Assembly: GCF_002878395.1 (NCBI RefSeq) | Contig: NW_025892834.1 | Coordinates: 76,941 to 140,940 of the forward strand | Source of the DNA: Capsicum annuum | Taxonomy: Eukaryota; Streptophyta; Magnoliopsida; Solanales; Solanaceae | DNA: 64,000 bases | Direction of reading: 5' to 3' | Part shown: positions 48,202 to 59,359 of the stretch, one piece after another | Layout: each line of letters opens with the position of its first letter | Numbering within the stretch: position 1 is the stretch's first letter | The notes under the pieces: generated by a model | Seen by the model: only the letters and a program-made list of their open reading frames with translations | Databases searched by the model: none | What the model was told of the DNA's origin: nothing | Translations under genes and position numbers: made by a program

Positions 48202-50668
48202 TGTCATACCCCATACTTTTCTTAGTCCCGTTTAGCTCCTAGTGTGTCAAAGGTCAACTACAAAAATGTATAACTTTTGAGACATGTAGAATTTTCCAGC
48301 TCTAGACCCACCAAAGGTAGATAATTGAATTAGCTTTCCAACAATACCAATTTCACCTTAATATGATACTCGGGTGAAAAGTTATGGCGATTTTAGTGAA
48401 AAGTAGTAGAGCACCGCATCGCGGTGAAGTGCAGATTCACAATTGTCCATTTTCTAGCGGAGCACCACGATTTTACCGCATTGCGGTGATGCCCAAAGTC
48501 CCATTCATCCCTTTCTAGTAGCTCACCGTGATAGGCTAGTGTCGCGCCAAAAATCGCGGTAGAGCACAACACTGCATCACGGTGGAGTGCAAAATGGCAC
48601 TCATTCTTTTCCAGTGATGTAACGCGATTACACTGTGTTGCACCAAAGTCCAAAATGGCACTCGTCCCTTTTTCAGTAAGTCACTGCGATGGCACCGCAT
48701 TGCTGTGGAGTGCAAAATCAAGATTTCCAGTTCTGAATTAAATTTTTCAAAGGGCAACCTAGTCATTTCCTAAGGCCCCAAATTATGAAAACACAAGATT
48801 AAACCTATTCTAACCCTAATACACTCATTATTCACAAGATTTCTCTCCAAGAAACCATAGAACTTCAATTTCAAATCCTCAAGAAACCCAAATTCCACCA
48901 TTCTTTTTTCCAAGATAACCCAAAATTCAAGATTCCCAATTCAAGATCTTCAAGAAACAATATTCAAGAGCACAAATAGGAACTCAAAGTTCAAGCTTCC
49001 TCATTTCTACATCTATTAAGGTATGTGGAGTTTTCAACATGGATAATTCTTTCATCCTTGTGCGCAAAATTAGTTTTTTTGAAGTTAATTTCACATAAAT
49101 TTACTTGAAGTTTCAAATTAGGGTTCATACCCAAATATTGTTATTTGAAGATTATGATCCTACAAGTGATTTTGATGTTGAATTGCTTGTCTACCTTCAT
49201 ATTTTTATACGTGTGACATTATTTTTCATATTTAGAATTAAATTATCAAGTTTTTCATTATTTAGAATGAATGTTATGATGATTTGACATGAAATTGATA
49301 CATGGGTTATTAGCCTAGTTTAAATGTTGATATTTTAAGAAGATTATCCTTTTAAGCATCTCATGATTAGTTTATAATTAGATTTTGAACAAAGATTTGA
49401 TCTTTTAATCCTCAGCTTAGATATGGAATCCACTTTACAGTTTCATTATAGTTTATAGTAAATATATGCATGATTGGTTTGATTGTAAACCCTTATACTA
49501 GTTTTAATAGTGGATTTCCTTCAGAAAGAGCATACAAATTAAAGGGAGTAGTATTTAGCACCGATTTGGGTATATTTACATTTCCCAGAACTATGATCCA
49601 ACGTAGGTTCAGATTATCAGATTATTCCCATATCTATATGGATAACATTTACAGATGTGATCACTTAGCTTAGGTTATACTCCTTGGCAAGAGGATGACA
49701 CCTCTCCCAATATGATGCTTTCTCATATAGGAACTAGACATTGGGCACTATGATAGCTCACATAGTGTATGTCAGTTAGAAGAACCTACCTACAGAAAAG
49801 AGTAAAGAATAACAGAAAAGTTTTTAGAAACTAACTGTAAAGGCTTATGATTTTATCCAGGTATTATTTTATATAAGTCAATATCTACTAGATTTCAACT
49901 TTCAGTTTATAGATACAGAGGTGATTCTTCTTACACTTAGCATGTATGATTTGAAAAACAAATTTCAAGCACAAATTTAGAACTAAGTGTGGTGGCTGAC
50001 AACATTCATATAGTATGTTTTCATTCATGATTTATGATTATAGCTTTCAATTACTCAAGCCAAAGTGAGCCATTATTACTTAGCATGCATTATTTATGAG
50101 AAATATATATGTATTCCCTCACTGTTTTACTATGCATTTCACCTTCATAAACTCAATACATTTCAGAAGTACTAATCCGCATACACGTCTATGTGCTACA
50201 TTGTCTCATGATGTAGGTTTAGGTGCTTAGTTTCAGCAGCGTGAGTGATTTTGAGCATCTCTATTTATATCCTAATAGTTGGTGAGTCCTTATAGTAAGG
50301 GGACCCAGTCATTCAGATTTTATAGCTTTTTATAGTAGTTAATTTAGTATTTTCAGTAAGTTTGAGTCAGTTGGAGGCTTTTCCCAGTGGCTCTCTAGTT
50401 GTTAGTAGTAGACGCTTGTTAGACTGCTAGTTATGATTCCAATTTCTAGTGTTGATTGTTTAAACTTTTAAGTCTAATATTTTTAGATATTATATTCAGA
50501 TAATTTCAGCTTACCTCAGATAGAATTTTGTATTATAGCTTTGATTATATAGCTATATTTCTTTGTTATGATCTTCAGATTTAGTAGAAGGCTTACAGGG
50601 TTAGCTCAAAGCTACTCATAGTCTTGAGCATCGTGTGATGTCTCGAGACTCATTTATAGAGCATTACA
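48202..50668 (+). repeat. 5' LTR of B2
   Basis: 2467 bases run from TGTCATACCCC to GCATTACA. The hairpin array spans about 48400-48715. It pairs with the 5' LTR of B1, and both share the left flank. Confidence 0.9.
48400..48715 (+). repeat. CpG-rich module array, 5' LTR B2
   Basis: Five degenerate units match 27905-28205. The first unit carries the perfect hairpin CACCGC-atc-GCGGTG (48412-48426). Confidence 0.7.
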
Positions 50669-50672
50669 AACT

Positions 50673-50685
50673 TGGTATTAGATCC
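50673..50685 (+). other. Primer binding site, B2
   Basis: TGGTATTAGATCC lies 5 bases after the LTR, a decayed initiator-Met match. Confidence 0.75.
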
Positions 50686-50866
50686 TCGAGTTATAAAAGT
50701 CCTAGGGAGTCAGACAAGTCGTGTTATGTAGAGTCTTGATCATGGGTGTGAAGCACACCATATTTATGAGCAGGAGGCTACAGGATGTTTTAGGAAATCA
50801 TACTTTTCTTTCATGTTCTATCATGCTTATAGTGTGTCTATCTGCTTTTATCTCATGCTCAGATGT

Positions 50867-51574
50867 TGATACAAGACAAATGACCATCAATGCTTTTGAA
50901 GACATCATTGGAGGCCAATGCATAAAGACTCAAGACTTGGTCACCTCGAGGACACAAGAACATGCATGGAGGACCCATTTTGAACATGATATAAAGAAAA
51001 CTCGTGTGTGGAAGATTGCGTGGGGGCTTACCTTTGATGCCAACCTAAGTCCACAAGTGTTGAAGCACAACCTCTTAGTTTTGGAGCATTGAAGAAGCAC
51101 CCTTCATTAAGGGTATTTTGGGGATTACACTTGTTGGAAAGACACTTTATGACCACCCCTTTCATTAAGGGTATTTTGGCTATTTTGCTATGTAATAATC
51201 TAGCCTATAAAAAGTCTTCTATTAGGTCATTTGCTCTTTAGTTTATTATGGATATTTGAAAGACATTGAAAGTCTTCTTCTTCTATCTTTGAGAGTGTAC
51301 TATAGGTCTTAAAAAAGCCAAGTAGTGTAGAGCTTGAAAAAACCATTATTGATCTTTGCTTAGAAATGATGGTTGTAAGGCGGAGTTGATTCTCTTAGTG
51401 GTTACCGTAAGAGTTTGGTGTTTTTACTGCGGGTCTTAAGGGTCTTATCATTTGATACATGGTTTGGTTTATTTTCTTGTAATCTCGTATTTCAAGCTAT
51501 CTATCATACTTTATTGCATTTGTTTGTTATTTTGTTTCTCTTAGTCTTCATCTCTTTAGGTCATTCCTCTATCA
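50867..51574 (+). repeat. 5' LTR of the non-autonomous element
   Basis: It runs TGATACAAGAC to CTCTATCA. A TATA box TATAAAAA lies at 51206-51213. Relative to the 3' LTR it has a few extra bases near 51029. Confidence 0.92.
51206..51213 (+). promoter_or_regulatory. TATA box of the non-autonomous element
   Basis: TATAAAAA in the 5' LTR corresponds to TATAAATA at 54366-54373 in the 3' LTR. Position and conservation fit an LTR core promoter. Confidence 0.6.
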
Positions 51575-51576
51575 TT

Positions 51577-51590
51577 TGGTATCAAGATCA
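51577..51590 (+). other. Primer binding site of the non-autonomous element
   Basis: TGGTATCAAGATCA lies 2 bases after the 5' LTR. The first eight bases fit initiator-Met tRNA; the rest diverges. Confidence 0.65.
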
Positions 51591-52171
51591 AGGTTTGATT
51601 TTCTTCCAACAAAATCAATCTTGGGATTGTTATCTTGAAAATAAAAAAAATTAAAAAAAAAAAAGTTAATGTTCACGTTTTTAGGGTTTTTCATTTTTTG
51701 AGACTTGATTTTTGTGTGTTTTGTGTGTTTTTAGTGTTAGTTACTTGTTCCTAAAACTAGAATAAGTGTAAAAGACCAAAAATCTCACAAAAAAAAGTTG
51801 TTAATCCCATTTTTTGTGTTTGGGAAGATTTTGAAACTTAGATCTACTTTATTTTTATGTGTTTTGTGAGTTTCTAGTGCTAGATCCTTGTTTCCTAGAA
51901 CTAATAGAGTCTAGATCTAAGATTTGAGCAAGATCCGGGTTGTATTGAGCATTCCACCATTGTTAGATTTGAGTTTGAAGCTTTTTGAAGGTGGATCCAT
52001 GTGGGTGTTGTAATTATGACATTGGTTTAAAGTTATTTTTTGTTATTTGTGCTTAGATTGGCAAAGGGAGCCTAGATCTACAAGAAAATTTGAATTTGGA
52101 GGTCATTTGCCTTATGGTCAAAAGTTGGTCAACTCTTAAATATTCTTGTTGTTCTTCATCATCTTCATATC

Positions 52172-52450
52172 TTGCTGGAGAAGAATATTCAAAAGGAGGT
52201 GTTTGATCTTGAAAAAATAGGAAAGAGAGTGTATTACTTGTTCGAGGAAATTTCCAAGCACCTTCCTAGTCATCCAAAAGAAAGAAAACAACAAAAAGGA
52301 AAGAATAATCAAGTACAAGAACAAGTACAATTGAAAGTACAAGGTGGGGACCATTTCAATTCAAATTCATTTGAACTTGAAAAAGGCTCCAAACCTTGTG
52401 TTTTTCATCCAAAAACTGAAATTACACTCCCTTGGTTGAAGATTGGCTGA
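52172..52450 (+). CDS. Small open frame, unknown, possibly chance
   Basis: 92 codons with a basic, Gln/Lys-rich middle (HPKERKQQKGKNNQVQEQVQ) and no recognisable domain. It lies between the primer site and the protease-bearing frame, where Gag would be expected in a full element. Nothing in it matches the capsid or zinc-knuckle signatures seen in the other elements here. The rest of 51591-52986 holds T-rich noncoding sequence. It may be a Gag relic or chance. Confidence 0.3.
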   Translation: MLEKNIQKEVFDLEKIGKRVYYLFEEISKHLPSHPKERKQQKGKNNQVQEQVQLKVQGGDHFNSNSFELEKGSKPCVFHPKTEITLPWLKIG

Positions 52451-52986
52451 AACACAACTTGAAAACAAAAAAAATTGCAAAATTGACGTCCAACCACAAG
52501 CTGCCACATCACCATTTTGGGACAACCGAATTTTGATCTCAAATCTTAATTTCTTGGTTTTTATTTTTGATTCTTAGTTGTATTTTTGTTGATTCTAGTG
52601 CTAATTGACAAACTAGTAATTTTCGACTAGGTTGTGAGTTAGTTTTGAGTCCTTTTCTTTCATGTTTTCGTTCTTTGTCTTCTTTTCTTATTTTTAATTC
52701 ATCATAACTTTTTGTTTCAAGTTCGTAAGTAGAATTTTCTATTTTGTGTCTTGAGTCCATCAAACAAGAATCTATTGTGGCCGCTAAGTAGTGATTGACA
52801 CCTTATTGACTACCGGAGTATAAGCAACTTTCAATATTTGCCACTCCAATTGTGAGGATCACAAAGGTGAGTGTATACAAGTATTGGTGAGGAGTTTTTG
52901 CTACTAATCTTGTTTGTTCATTTTGTAGGTATAAGGTGATATAAGGGAAACATATCTTGGAAGCCTTGAACTATTGTGATTACAAC

Positions 52987-54093
52987 ATGGGAGACTATGA
53001 TTGTAGTGGGAAATTTTATGGCTACGATGATGTTAGAGATTATGAGGGCTATGAATATAGCCATGATCAAGACATGGGCAGAATTGAGAGTTATAGTTTT
53101 GAGGGATAAAATGAGGTGAATAAAGTTCCTAGTGCTTATGGTGAATATAAAGATGATGTAGGGCCTTGTGATGGTTCTTATGATTAAGTTGGTACATGTG
53201 AAGAGTCTTGCACTTCCCACTCCGAACCTAGAATTGGTGTAAGGTATAATCCCCTCCTTCGCAAAGCTTATGAGATCCATGGTAAGAGTGCACGTGTAGA
53301 GCATGAAGATTCGTATTCTTCACTTTGTAGTACATCTTATCAAGGTCGAAGTGGTATGAATGGGTATACTAGATATAGTGTAGGTTGTCCCATGAGAAGA
53401 AGAGAGAATATATCTCCAAGGCCAAGGGGTACTCATGTGCCCATGGCTTGTCCTAAACTCTACAATGTTGATCCTAGGAGAAGTGTTCACTCTGGAAAGG
53501 TAAGCATTTATGGGGTACCGGGCTGCCACCTTGTGCTAGATGATTGGTGCCATAAGAACTACATCATGCCACCCATGGTTGACTATTTGGGGTTGTTTTG
53601 AGAACCTTTACTTATTTCATATTTCTTGGATAGTTATAAGGTTACCGAGAGAGTTAGGATTGTCTTCACCCAATTTGAATACTATGAGGAGGTGTGGTGC
53701 GATATCTTCCCCTTAACACGAAGTTATGTATGCTTGGGTGCTGATTGGTTTGCACAACATAGAGTTCCAAATGTGCAAAATTAGCCTAAGGTTATAATGG
53801 AACATTGGGGAAATTATCTTTTTACCTTAATTCTTCCCAAACCGCAAGGAGATGTGATCACTTGCTCCAAGCCCAATGATTATGAGAGACAAAAAATAAA
53901 GAGGAGTAAGGTTATGCAAGGTAGCAATCCAAGAGTGGAAAAAGTAGAGGTTGTGTGGAGTGAAGTGAGGTTGTGTGGAAAAAGTAGAGTGAAGGTATGG
54001 ATTCGAGGTCGAATCCTTTTCAAGAAGGGGAGGATGATACAAGACAAATGTCCATCTATGCTTTTGAAGACATCATTGGAGGCCAATGCATAA
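52987..54093 (+). pseudogene. Tyr-rich frame with retropepsin-like end
   Basis: One frame of 369 codons starts at ATG 52987 and runs into the 3' LTR with four in-frame stops (53107, 53185, 53599, 53782) and no frameshift. The first 60 or so residues are rich in Tyr, Gly and Asp (GDYDCSG, YGYDDVRDYEGYEYSHD). A basic middle follows (MRRRENISPRPRG). The last part resembles plant Ty3 protease: HLVLDDWCHKNYIMPPMVD stands where the active-site strand is expected, then DSYKVTERVRI, EVWCDIFPL and CLGADWF. The usual Asp-Ser/Gly-Gly reads Asp-Asp-Trp, so activity is unlikely. The function of the Tyr-rich part is unknown. Long absence of frameshifts despite stops suggests recent decay. Confidence 0.65.
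54021..54034 (+). other. Polypurine tract of the non-autonomous element
   Basis: CAAGAAGGGGAGGA stands directly before the 3' LTR start TGATACAAG. Confidence 0.8.
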
Positions 54094-54735
54094 AGACTCA
54101 AGACTTGGTCACCTCGAGGACACAAGAACATGCATGGAGGACCCATTTTGAGCATGACATAAAGCAAACCCGTGTGTGGAAGATTGCGTACCTTTGATTC
54201 CAACCCGAGTCCACAAGTGTTGAAGTATGACCCCTTAGTTTTGGAGCATTGAAGAAGCACCCTTCATTAAGGGTATTTTGGGGATTACACTTGTTGGAAA
54301 GACACTTCATGACCACCCCTTTTACTAAGGGTATTTTGGCCATTTTGCTATGTAATAAGCTAGCCTATAAATAGTCTTCTATTAGGTCATTTGCTTTTTA
54401 GTTGATTATAGATATTTGAAAGACATTGAAAGTCTTCTTCATCTCTCTTTGAGAGTGTAGTGTAGGGCTTGGAATAGCCAAGTAGTGTAGGGCTTGGAAA
54501 GGCCATTATTGATTTTTTCTTAGAAATGGTGGTTGTAAGGCAGAGTTGATTCCCTTAGCGGTCACCATAAGAGTTTGGTGTTGTTATTGCGGGTCTTAAG
54601 GGTCTTATCATTTGATACACGATTTGGTTCTTGTTTCTTGTAATCTCGTATGTCAAGCTATCTATCTTACTTTATTGTATTTGTTTGTTATGTTTTTTAT
54701 CTTAGTCTTCATCTCTTTAGGTTATTTCTCTATCA
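54035..54735 (+). repeat. 3' LTR of the non-autonomous element
   Basis: 701 bases run from TGATACAAGAC to CTCTATCA and are followed by the target duplication GATGT. TATAAATA lies at 54366-54373. Confidence 0.92.
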
Positions 54736-54751
54736 GATGTGTTAGTTGAAT

Positions 54752-55930
54752 ATGTCTTCTCGCCGAGCTAATACACACAGAAATGATAACCAGCCACCCC
54801 AGCCTGCTGACCTTCTAAATGAGAATGTATCCTATGCTGAAATTTGGGTTTCCTTTCAAGCATTAGCCTTAGCTATTACTGCAAACATTTAGAGCAACCA
54901 TCAGGCGGGAGTCGCACTTCAGTAAAAGGGTAATTTAGTAGCAGCCAGAATTCGTGACTTTATGGGAATGAATCTGTTTGAGTTCTTTGGGTCAAAAGAA
55001 GGTGATGACCCACAACTTTACTTAGATGAGATAAGAAAGATCACCCAGATTATGTATGTTACTGAGGAAAAGAGTGTAGATTTGTCATCCTATAGGCTGA
55101 AGGATATGGCGTATGATTGGGTGGTTATGTGGAAGAATGGTAGAGGTGAGAATACAACTCTTATCAATTGGCAGGTATTTCAGGATGCATTTCTAGACAG
55201 GCTTTTTCTGCTTGAAATGAGAAAAGCTAAGGTACAAGAGTTTGTGAACCTGAGGCAGGGCTGACTGACAGTGAAGGAGTACTACCTTAAGTTTAACTAG
55301 TTTTCTAAGTATGCCCCTGATACGATGACTGACCCTAGGACGAGTATGAGTAAGTTTGTTACTGGAGTATCTAGTTTGGTAGTCAAGGAGTGTAGGACTG
55401 CCATGCTTATTGGGGGCATGGATCTTGCTAGGATGATGATTCATTCTCAACAAATTAAGGTAGAAAAGTTGAAGAAGAGAGCGAGAGGAAATAAGAAGGG
55501 TAGAACCAAGCAGTTTGAGTATGGCCAGACAAGGTTTGGAGGGGGAAATCGTTCCCAGTTTTAGAATCGCTCATCCATGTTAGTACTATCTTCATCCAGT
55601 GCTCCCACTCCCAGAGCTAGGTAGGAGCAGTGGGGTATGACTTCTATGTACAGATCTCAAAATAGTATGAGTGGAAAACCCAGTTATCTTTTATGTGTTA
55701 AGTATGGTAAGAATTATCTTGGTGAGTGTTTGTTGGGACAGAAAGGTTGTTATGGTTGTGGTAAGTTGTGACATGGAATCAAAGAGTATATTCATGCTAA
55801 GAAGGGAAACAGGGATGTTTGTCCCCAGACTTAGGCTATTAGTGTACCAGCTCCTTTAGGTCGCCCAGTCCCTCCTCAGGGCACATCATCCAGTACCAGT
55901 GGCGGTCAGCGCCAGAATTGATTTTATGAT
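54752..55930 (+). pseudogene. gag: Gag remnant, B2
   Basis: ATG 54752 gives MSSRRANTHRNDNQPPQPAD, the intact form of the start that is stopped in B1. The capsid part reads ARIRDFMGMNLFEFFGSKEG, LYLDEIRKITQIMYVTEEKS, LKDMAYDWVVMWKNGRGE and FLDRLFLLEMRKAKVQEF. The frame is open from 54962 to 55264, then broken by TGA 55262, and open again over 55325-55564. A zinc knuckle CYGCGKL lies near 55749-55770, followed by TGA where Gly or a similar residue is expected. TAG for Gln occurs near 54890, 54923, 55299 and 55562. It is the best-kept Gag of the window, but dead. Confidence 0.87.
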
Positions 55931-55974
55931 TTACCATCCCATCAAGAGTAGGAGAGTTCACCAGATGTTGTTAC

Positions 55975-56245
55975 TTCTAAGCTTTGTATCTTTCATCTGG
56001 ATGTTTATGTGTTGTTAGACCTCGGGTTAAATCTCTCTTATGTGACCCGACTAGTTGCAGTAAATTTTGAAGTAGGTTCTATAAAGCTTCCTAATCCCTT
56101 CTTTGGTCCTACCCCAGTGGGTTAGTCAGTTGTTGCCAAACAGATCTATAGAAAGTGTCCTACCACTGTCCTTCATAAAATTATGTTAGCAGACTTGATA
56201 GAGCTAGATATGGTCGACTTTGACCTTATATTGGGCTTGGATTGA
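55975..56245 (+). pseudogene. Retropepsin remnant, B2
   Basis: The active-site stretch LLDLGLNLSYVT keeps the Asp that B1 has lost, but the next Pro reads Leu. YRKCPTTVLHKIMLADLIEL and DFDLILGLD follow, with TGA for the next Trp at 56243. A TAG interrupts the VGxSVV segment near 56124. It continues into the region deleted in B1. Confidence 0.82.
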
Positions 56246-56249
56246 CTTT

Positions 56250-57330
56250 ATTTTTGTTATGTATCTATAGATTTCCGCACCCGAATGGTGAAGTTTTAGT
56301 CTCCAGATGATCCAGTCTTTGAGTGTGAAGGTAATTCAGTGTCTCCCTAGAGTTATTTTATATCCTATATTAAGGCAAGAAAGTTGATCTCAAAAGGGTG
56401 CATCTGTCATCTAGTACGAGTCAAAGACACTAAGTCAGAGGCTCTAATAGTTCAATCATTCCGTGTAGTCAATGAGTTTCCTGAATTTTTTCCCAAAGAT
56501 TTGCCAGGGGTACGTCCTGATAAGGAAATAGAATTCGGTATTGACCTTTTTTCATATACTCAGCCCATCTCCATCCCTCCATATCGAATGGCTCTATCTG
56601 AGCTTAAGGAGTTAAAAGAACAGCTTAAATACCTCTTAGATAAAGGTTTCATAAGTCCTAGTATCTCTCCATGGGGAGCTTCCGTCCTATTCATGCAAAA
56701 GAATGATGGTTCTTTGCGAATGTGCATTGACTATCGTCAGCTAAATAAAGTACAGTCAAAAACAAATATCCTCTTCCTAGGATCGATAACTTATTTGACC
56801 AACTCTAGGGTGAAAGTTATTTCTCTAAGGTAGACCTTAGATCCAACTATCATCAGGTTCGAATAAGGGAATGTGATATTCCAAAGACACCTTTCAGAAA
56901 CCGTTATGGTCATTTTAAGTTTCTAGTCACGTCCTTAGGGTTGACAAATGCCCCAGCAACCTTCATGGACTTCATGAATAGAATGTTCAAACAGTATTTG
57001 GACATGTCTGTCATAGTCTTTATTGATGATATCCTTGTCTATTCTCGTAGGGAGGATGACCATGCAGACCACCTTAGAATTTTATTTCAAACTTTAAAGA
57101 TCACCAGTTGTTCGCCAAATTAAACAAATGTGAATTTTGTCTAAGATAAGTAGCTTTCCTTAGTCATATTATTTCCAGTAAGGACATTAGAGTTGATACC
57201 CAAAAGATAGAAGCAGTAAGAAATTGGCCTAGACCTATCTCTCCATCAGACATCAGGAGTTTTTTGGGTTTACCTAGCTATTATAGATGTTTTGTTGAGG
57301 GTTTATCATCAATTGTATACTCCATGTCTT
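56250..57330 (+). pseudogene. Reverse transcriptase remnant, B2
   Basis: It carries [57 protein letters not shown], then a two-base loss near 56752 shifting the frame, DLFDQL with TAG for Gln (56806), the [20 protein letters not shown] block and catalytic [10 protein letters not shown] (Asp pair 57025-57030). A frameshift at about 57097 breaks the thumb, and 57264 onwards reads the YYRCFVEG end. Trp of the LFVWKK motif reads Met-Gln here, so this codon is not a stop as it is in A and B1. Confidence 0.88.
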
Positions 57331-57850
57331 GTTTAACTCAGAAGAAAGTTAAGTTTCAGAGGTCAGATTCTTGTGGGAAGAATTTTCAGCACTTGAAGAC
57401 TCGACTCACTTCAGCCCCAATTTTAGCGCTACCTGATGGTATAGATGGATTCGTTATCTATTGTGATGATTCTATAATTGGTATGGGTTGTGTTTTGATG
57501 TAGAGAGGTAAGGTTATAGCCTATACCTCTAGACATCTTAGGCTTTACAAAAATAACTACCCTACCCATGATCTTAGCTAGCTGTTGTTGTATTTGCATT
57601 AAATATTTAGAGGCACTATCTTTATGGGGTGTATGTTGATGTATTCACGGATCATAAAAGCTTATAGTATGTATTTACTCAGAGGGAGTTAAATCTTTGT
57701 CAGAGAAGGTGGTTAAAATTGCTGAAGGATTATGATCTGAGCGTGTTGTATCTTCGAGAAAGGCCAATGTAGTGGCAGACACCCTTAGTAGACTGTCTAA
57801 GGACAGTATGGCTCATATGGAGAGTAATAAGAGAGAATTAGTTTGGGAAG
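57331..57850 (+). pseudogene. RNase H remnant, B2
   Basis: It includes [46 protein letters not shown] (first Asp kept), a TAG at 57501 for Gln, [25 protein letters not shown] and ADTLSRLSKDS. Frameshifts lie near 57575 (in the DLEL motif), 57608 and 57752. The enzyme would have cut RNA in RNA-DNA hybrids; it is not translatable. Confidence 0.83.
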
Positions 57851-57859
57851 TTTATCGGT

Positions 57860-59359
57860 TAGCTAGATTGGGTGTGAGGTTAGTTGACTCAGCTAAGGGG
57901 AATGTTTGGGTTCATAGTAGTTCAGAATCTTTTCTAGTTTCAAAAGTAAAAGAGAAGCAGGATAAGGATTCTAGTTTGGTCAATCTAAAGGGTTCAGTTA
58001 AAGACCAAAAGGTAAAGCTTTTCTACAAAGGGGGAGATGGTGTGTTGAGATACCAGAGTAGATTGTGTGTGCCATGTGTTGACGATTTAAGGCAGTATAT
58101 TATGGCAAAAACGCATGGTGCGCATTACTCTATTCATACAGGAGCCACCAAGATGTACCACAATTTGTGGGAAGTCTGTTGGTAGAATGGAATGAAGAAA
58201 GATATCACAGAGTTTGTAGACAAGTGTCCAACCTATCAATAGGTTACGGTAGAGCACCTAATACCTAGTGGTACATTGCAGGAATTTGGTATTCCCAATT
58301 GGAAGTGGGAAAAGGTGAACATGGACTTTGTGACAGTATTAAACCATTCGTGTCGTCAGCATGATTCAATTTGGGTTATTGTAGATAGATTGACCAAATC
58401 AGCCCATTTCTTACCAGTTCACTTATCCTACATAGCTGAAGATTATGATAAGCTGTATATCAGAGAGTTGGTTAAATTGCATGGACTTCCCTTGTCCATC
58501 ATCTCAGATAGGGGTACTCAATTTACCTCTCAATTTGAAAGCCTTTCAGAAGGGTCTTGGTACCCAAGTTTATCTAAGTTCATCTTTTCACCCACAGACA
58601 GATAGTCAGGCAGAGAGGACCATTCATACTCTAGAAGATATGTTGAGGGTATGTGTTCTTGATTTCAAAGGCAGTTGGGATGACCACTTTCCATTGATTA
58701 AGTTTGCCTACAATAACAGTTACCATTCTAGTATTCAAATAGTCCCATTTGAGCGGAGATGTGGATCACCCGTCGGTTGGTTTGAAGTGGGTAAGGCCTC
58801 TTTGATTAGGCCAGATATGGTATTTGAATCCATGGAGAAAGTTTAGTTGATTCAAGATAGATTAAAAGAAGGTTAGAGCCATCAAAAATCTTATGCAGAT
58901 ATAAGAAGGAGAGATCTTGAGTTTGGAGTAGATGATCTTGTGTATTTGAAGGTTTCACCCATGAAGAGGGTGAAGAGATTTGGGAAAAAGAGAAAGCTTA
59001 GTCCCTGATATGTGGGTCCCTACAAGATTTTAAGTTATGTGGGAAAGGTAACATATGAGCTTGAGCTACCTGTAGACTTGTCATCAGTTCACCCAGTGTT
59101 CTATGTATCCTTATTGAAGAAGTACATCGATGATTCAGCTGTTGTAGTCCCTCTAGAAAGCACAGATATTCATAATAGCCTTTTATACGAAGAACTTCCT
59201 GTAGAGATTCTTGTTCACCAGATCCGTAGACTATGGAACAAAGAAGTTTTCTTTTTCAAAGTTCTGTGGAAAAATCAGTCCATTGAGGATTCTATTGGGA
59301 AGAAGAAGCAGACATGCAAACCAAGTATCCTCACCTCTTCTCCACAAACTCTGATTTAG
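57860..59359 (+). pseudogene. Linker and integrase with tail, B2
   Basis: An open stretch 57772-58185 runs from the RNase H end through KVKEKQDKDSSLVNLKGSVK into the zinc domain HYSIHTGATKMYHNLWEV. The core has NMDFVTVL, ISDRGTQF and TLEDML, so the catalytic residues are present, but a frameshift separates the second and third near 58540. GPYKILSYVGKV and PVFYVSLLKKY lie in 59012-59359, then a one-base shift near 59290 scrambles the ATWEEE end. TAG or TGA stands near 58184, 58240, 58845, 58875 and 59008. The final stop is next to the deletion joint. Confidence 0.87.

Larger units (their letters stand above)
50867..54735 (+). mobile_element. Non-autonomous LTR retrotransposon inside B2
   Basis: It is 3869 bases with two similar LTRs (708 and 701 bases) and a perfect 5-bp target duplication GATGT (50862-50866, 54736-54740). 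The B leader continues unbroken around it, as B1 shows. Termini are TGATA and TATCA. The 2.46-kb interior has a primer site and a polypurine tract but no RT, RNase H or integrase; one decayed frame ends in a protease-like part. The LTRs agree at roughly nineteen bases in twenty, so this is the youngest clear insertion here. It must have moved with enzymes from another element. Confidence 0.92.

Noticed and set aside
53827..54343. Minus-strand open frames in the 3' part of the non-autonomous element
   Set aside because: They overlap the plus-strand protease-like frame and the LTR and look like its antisense shadow.
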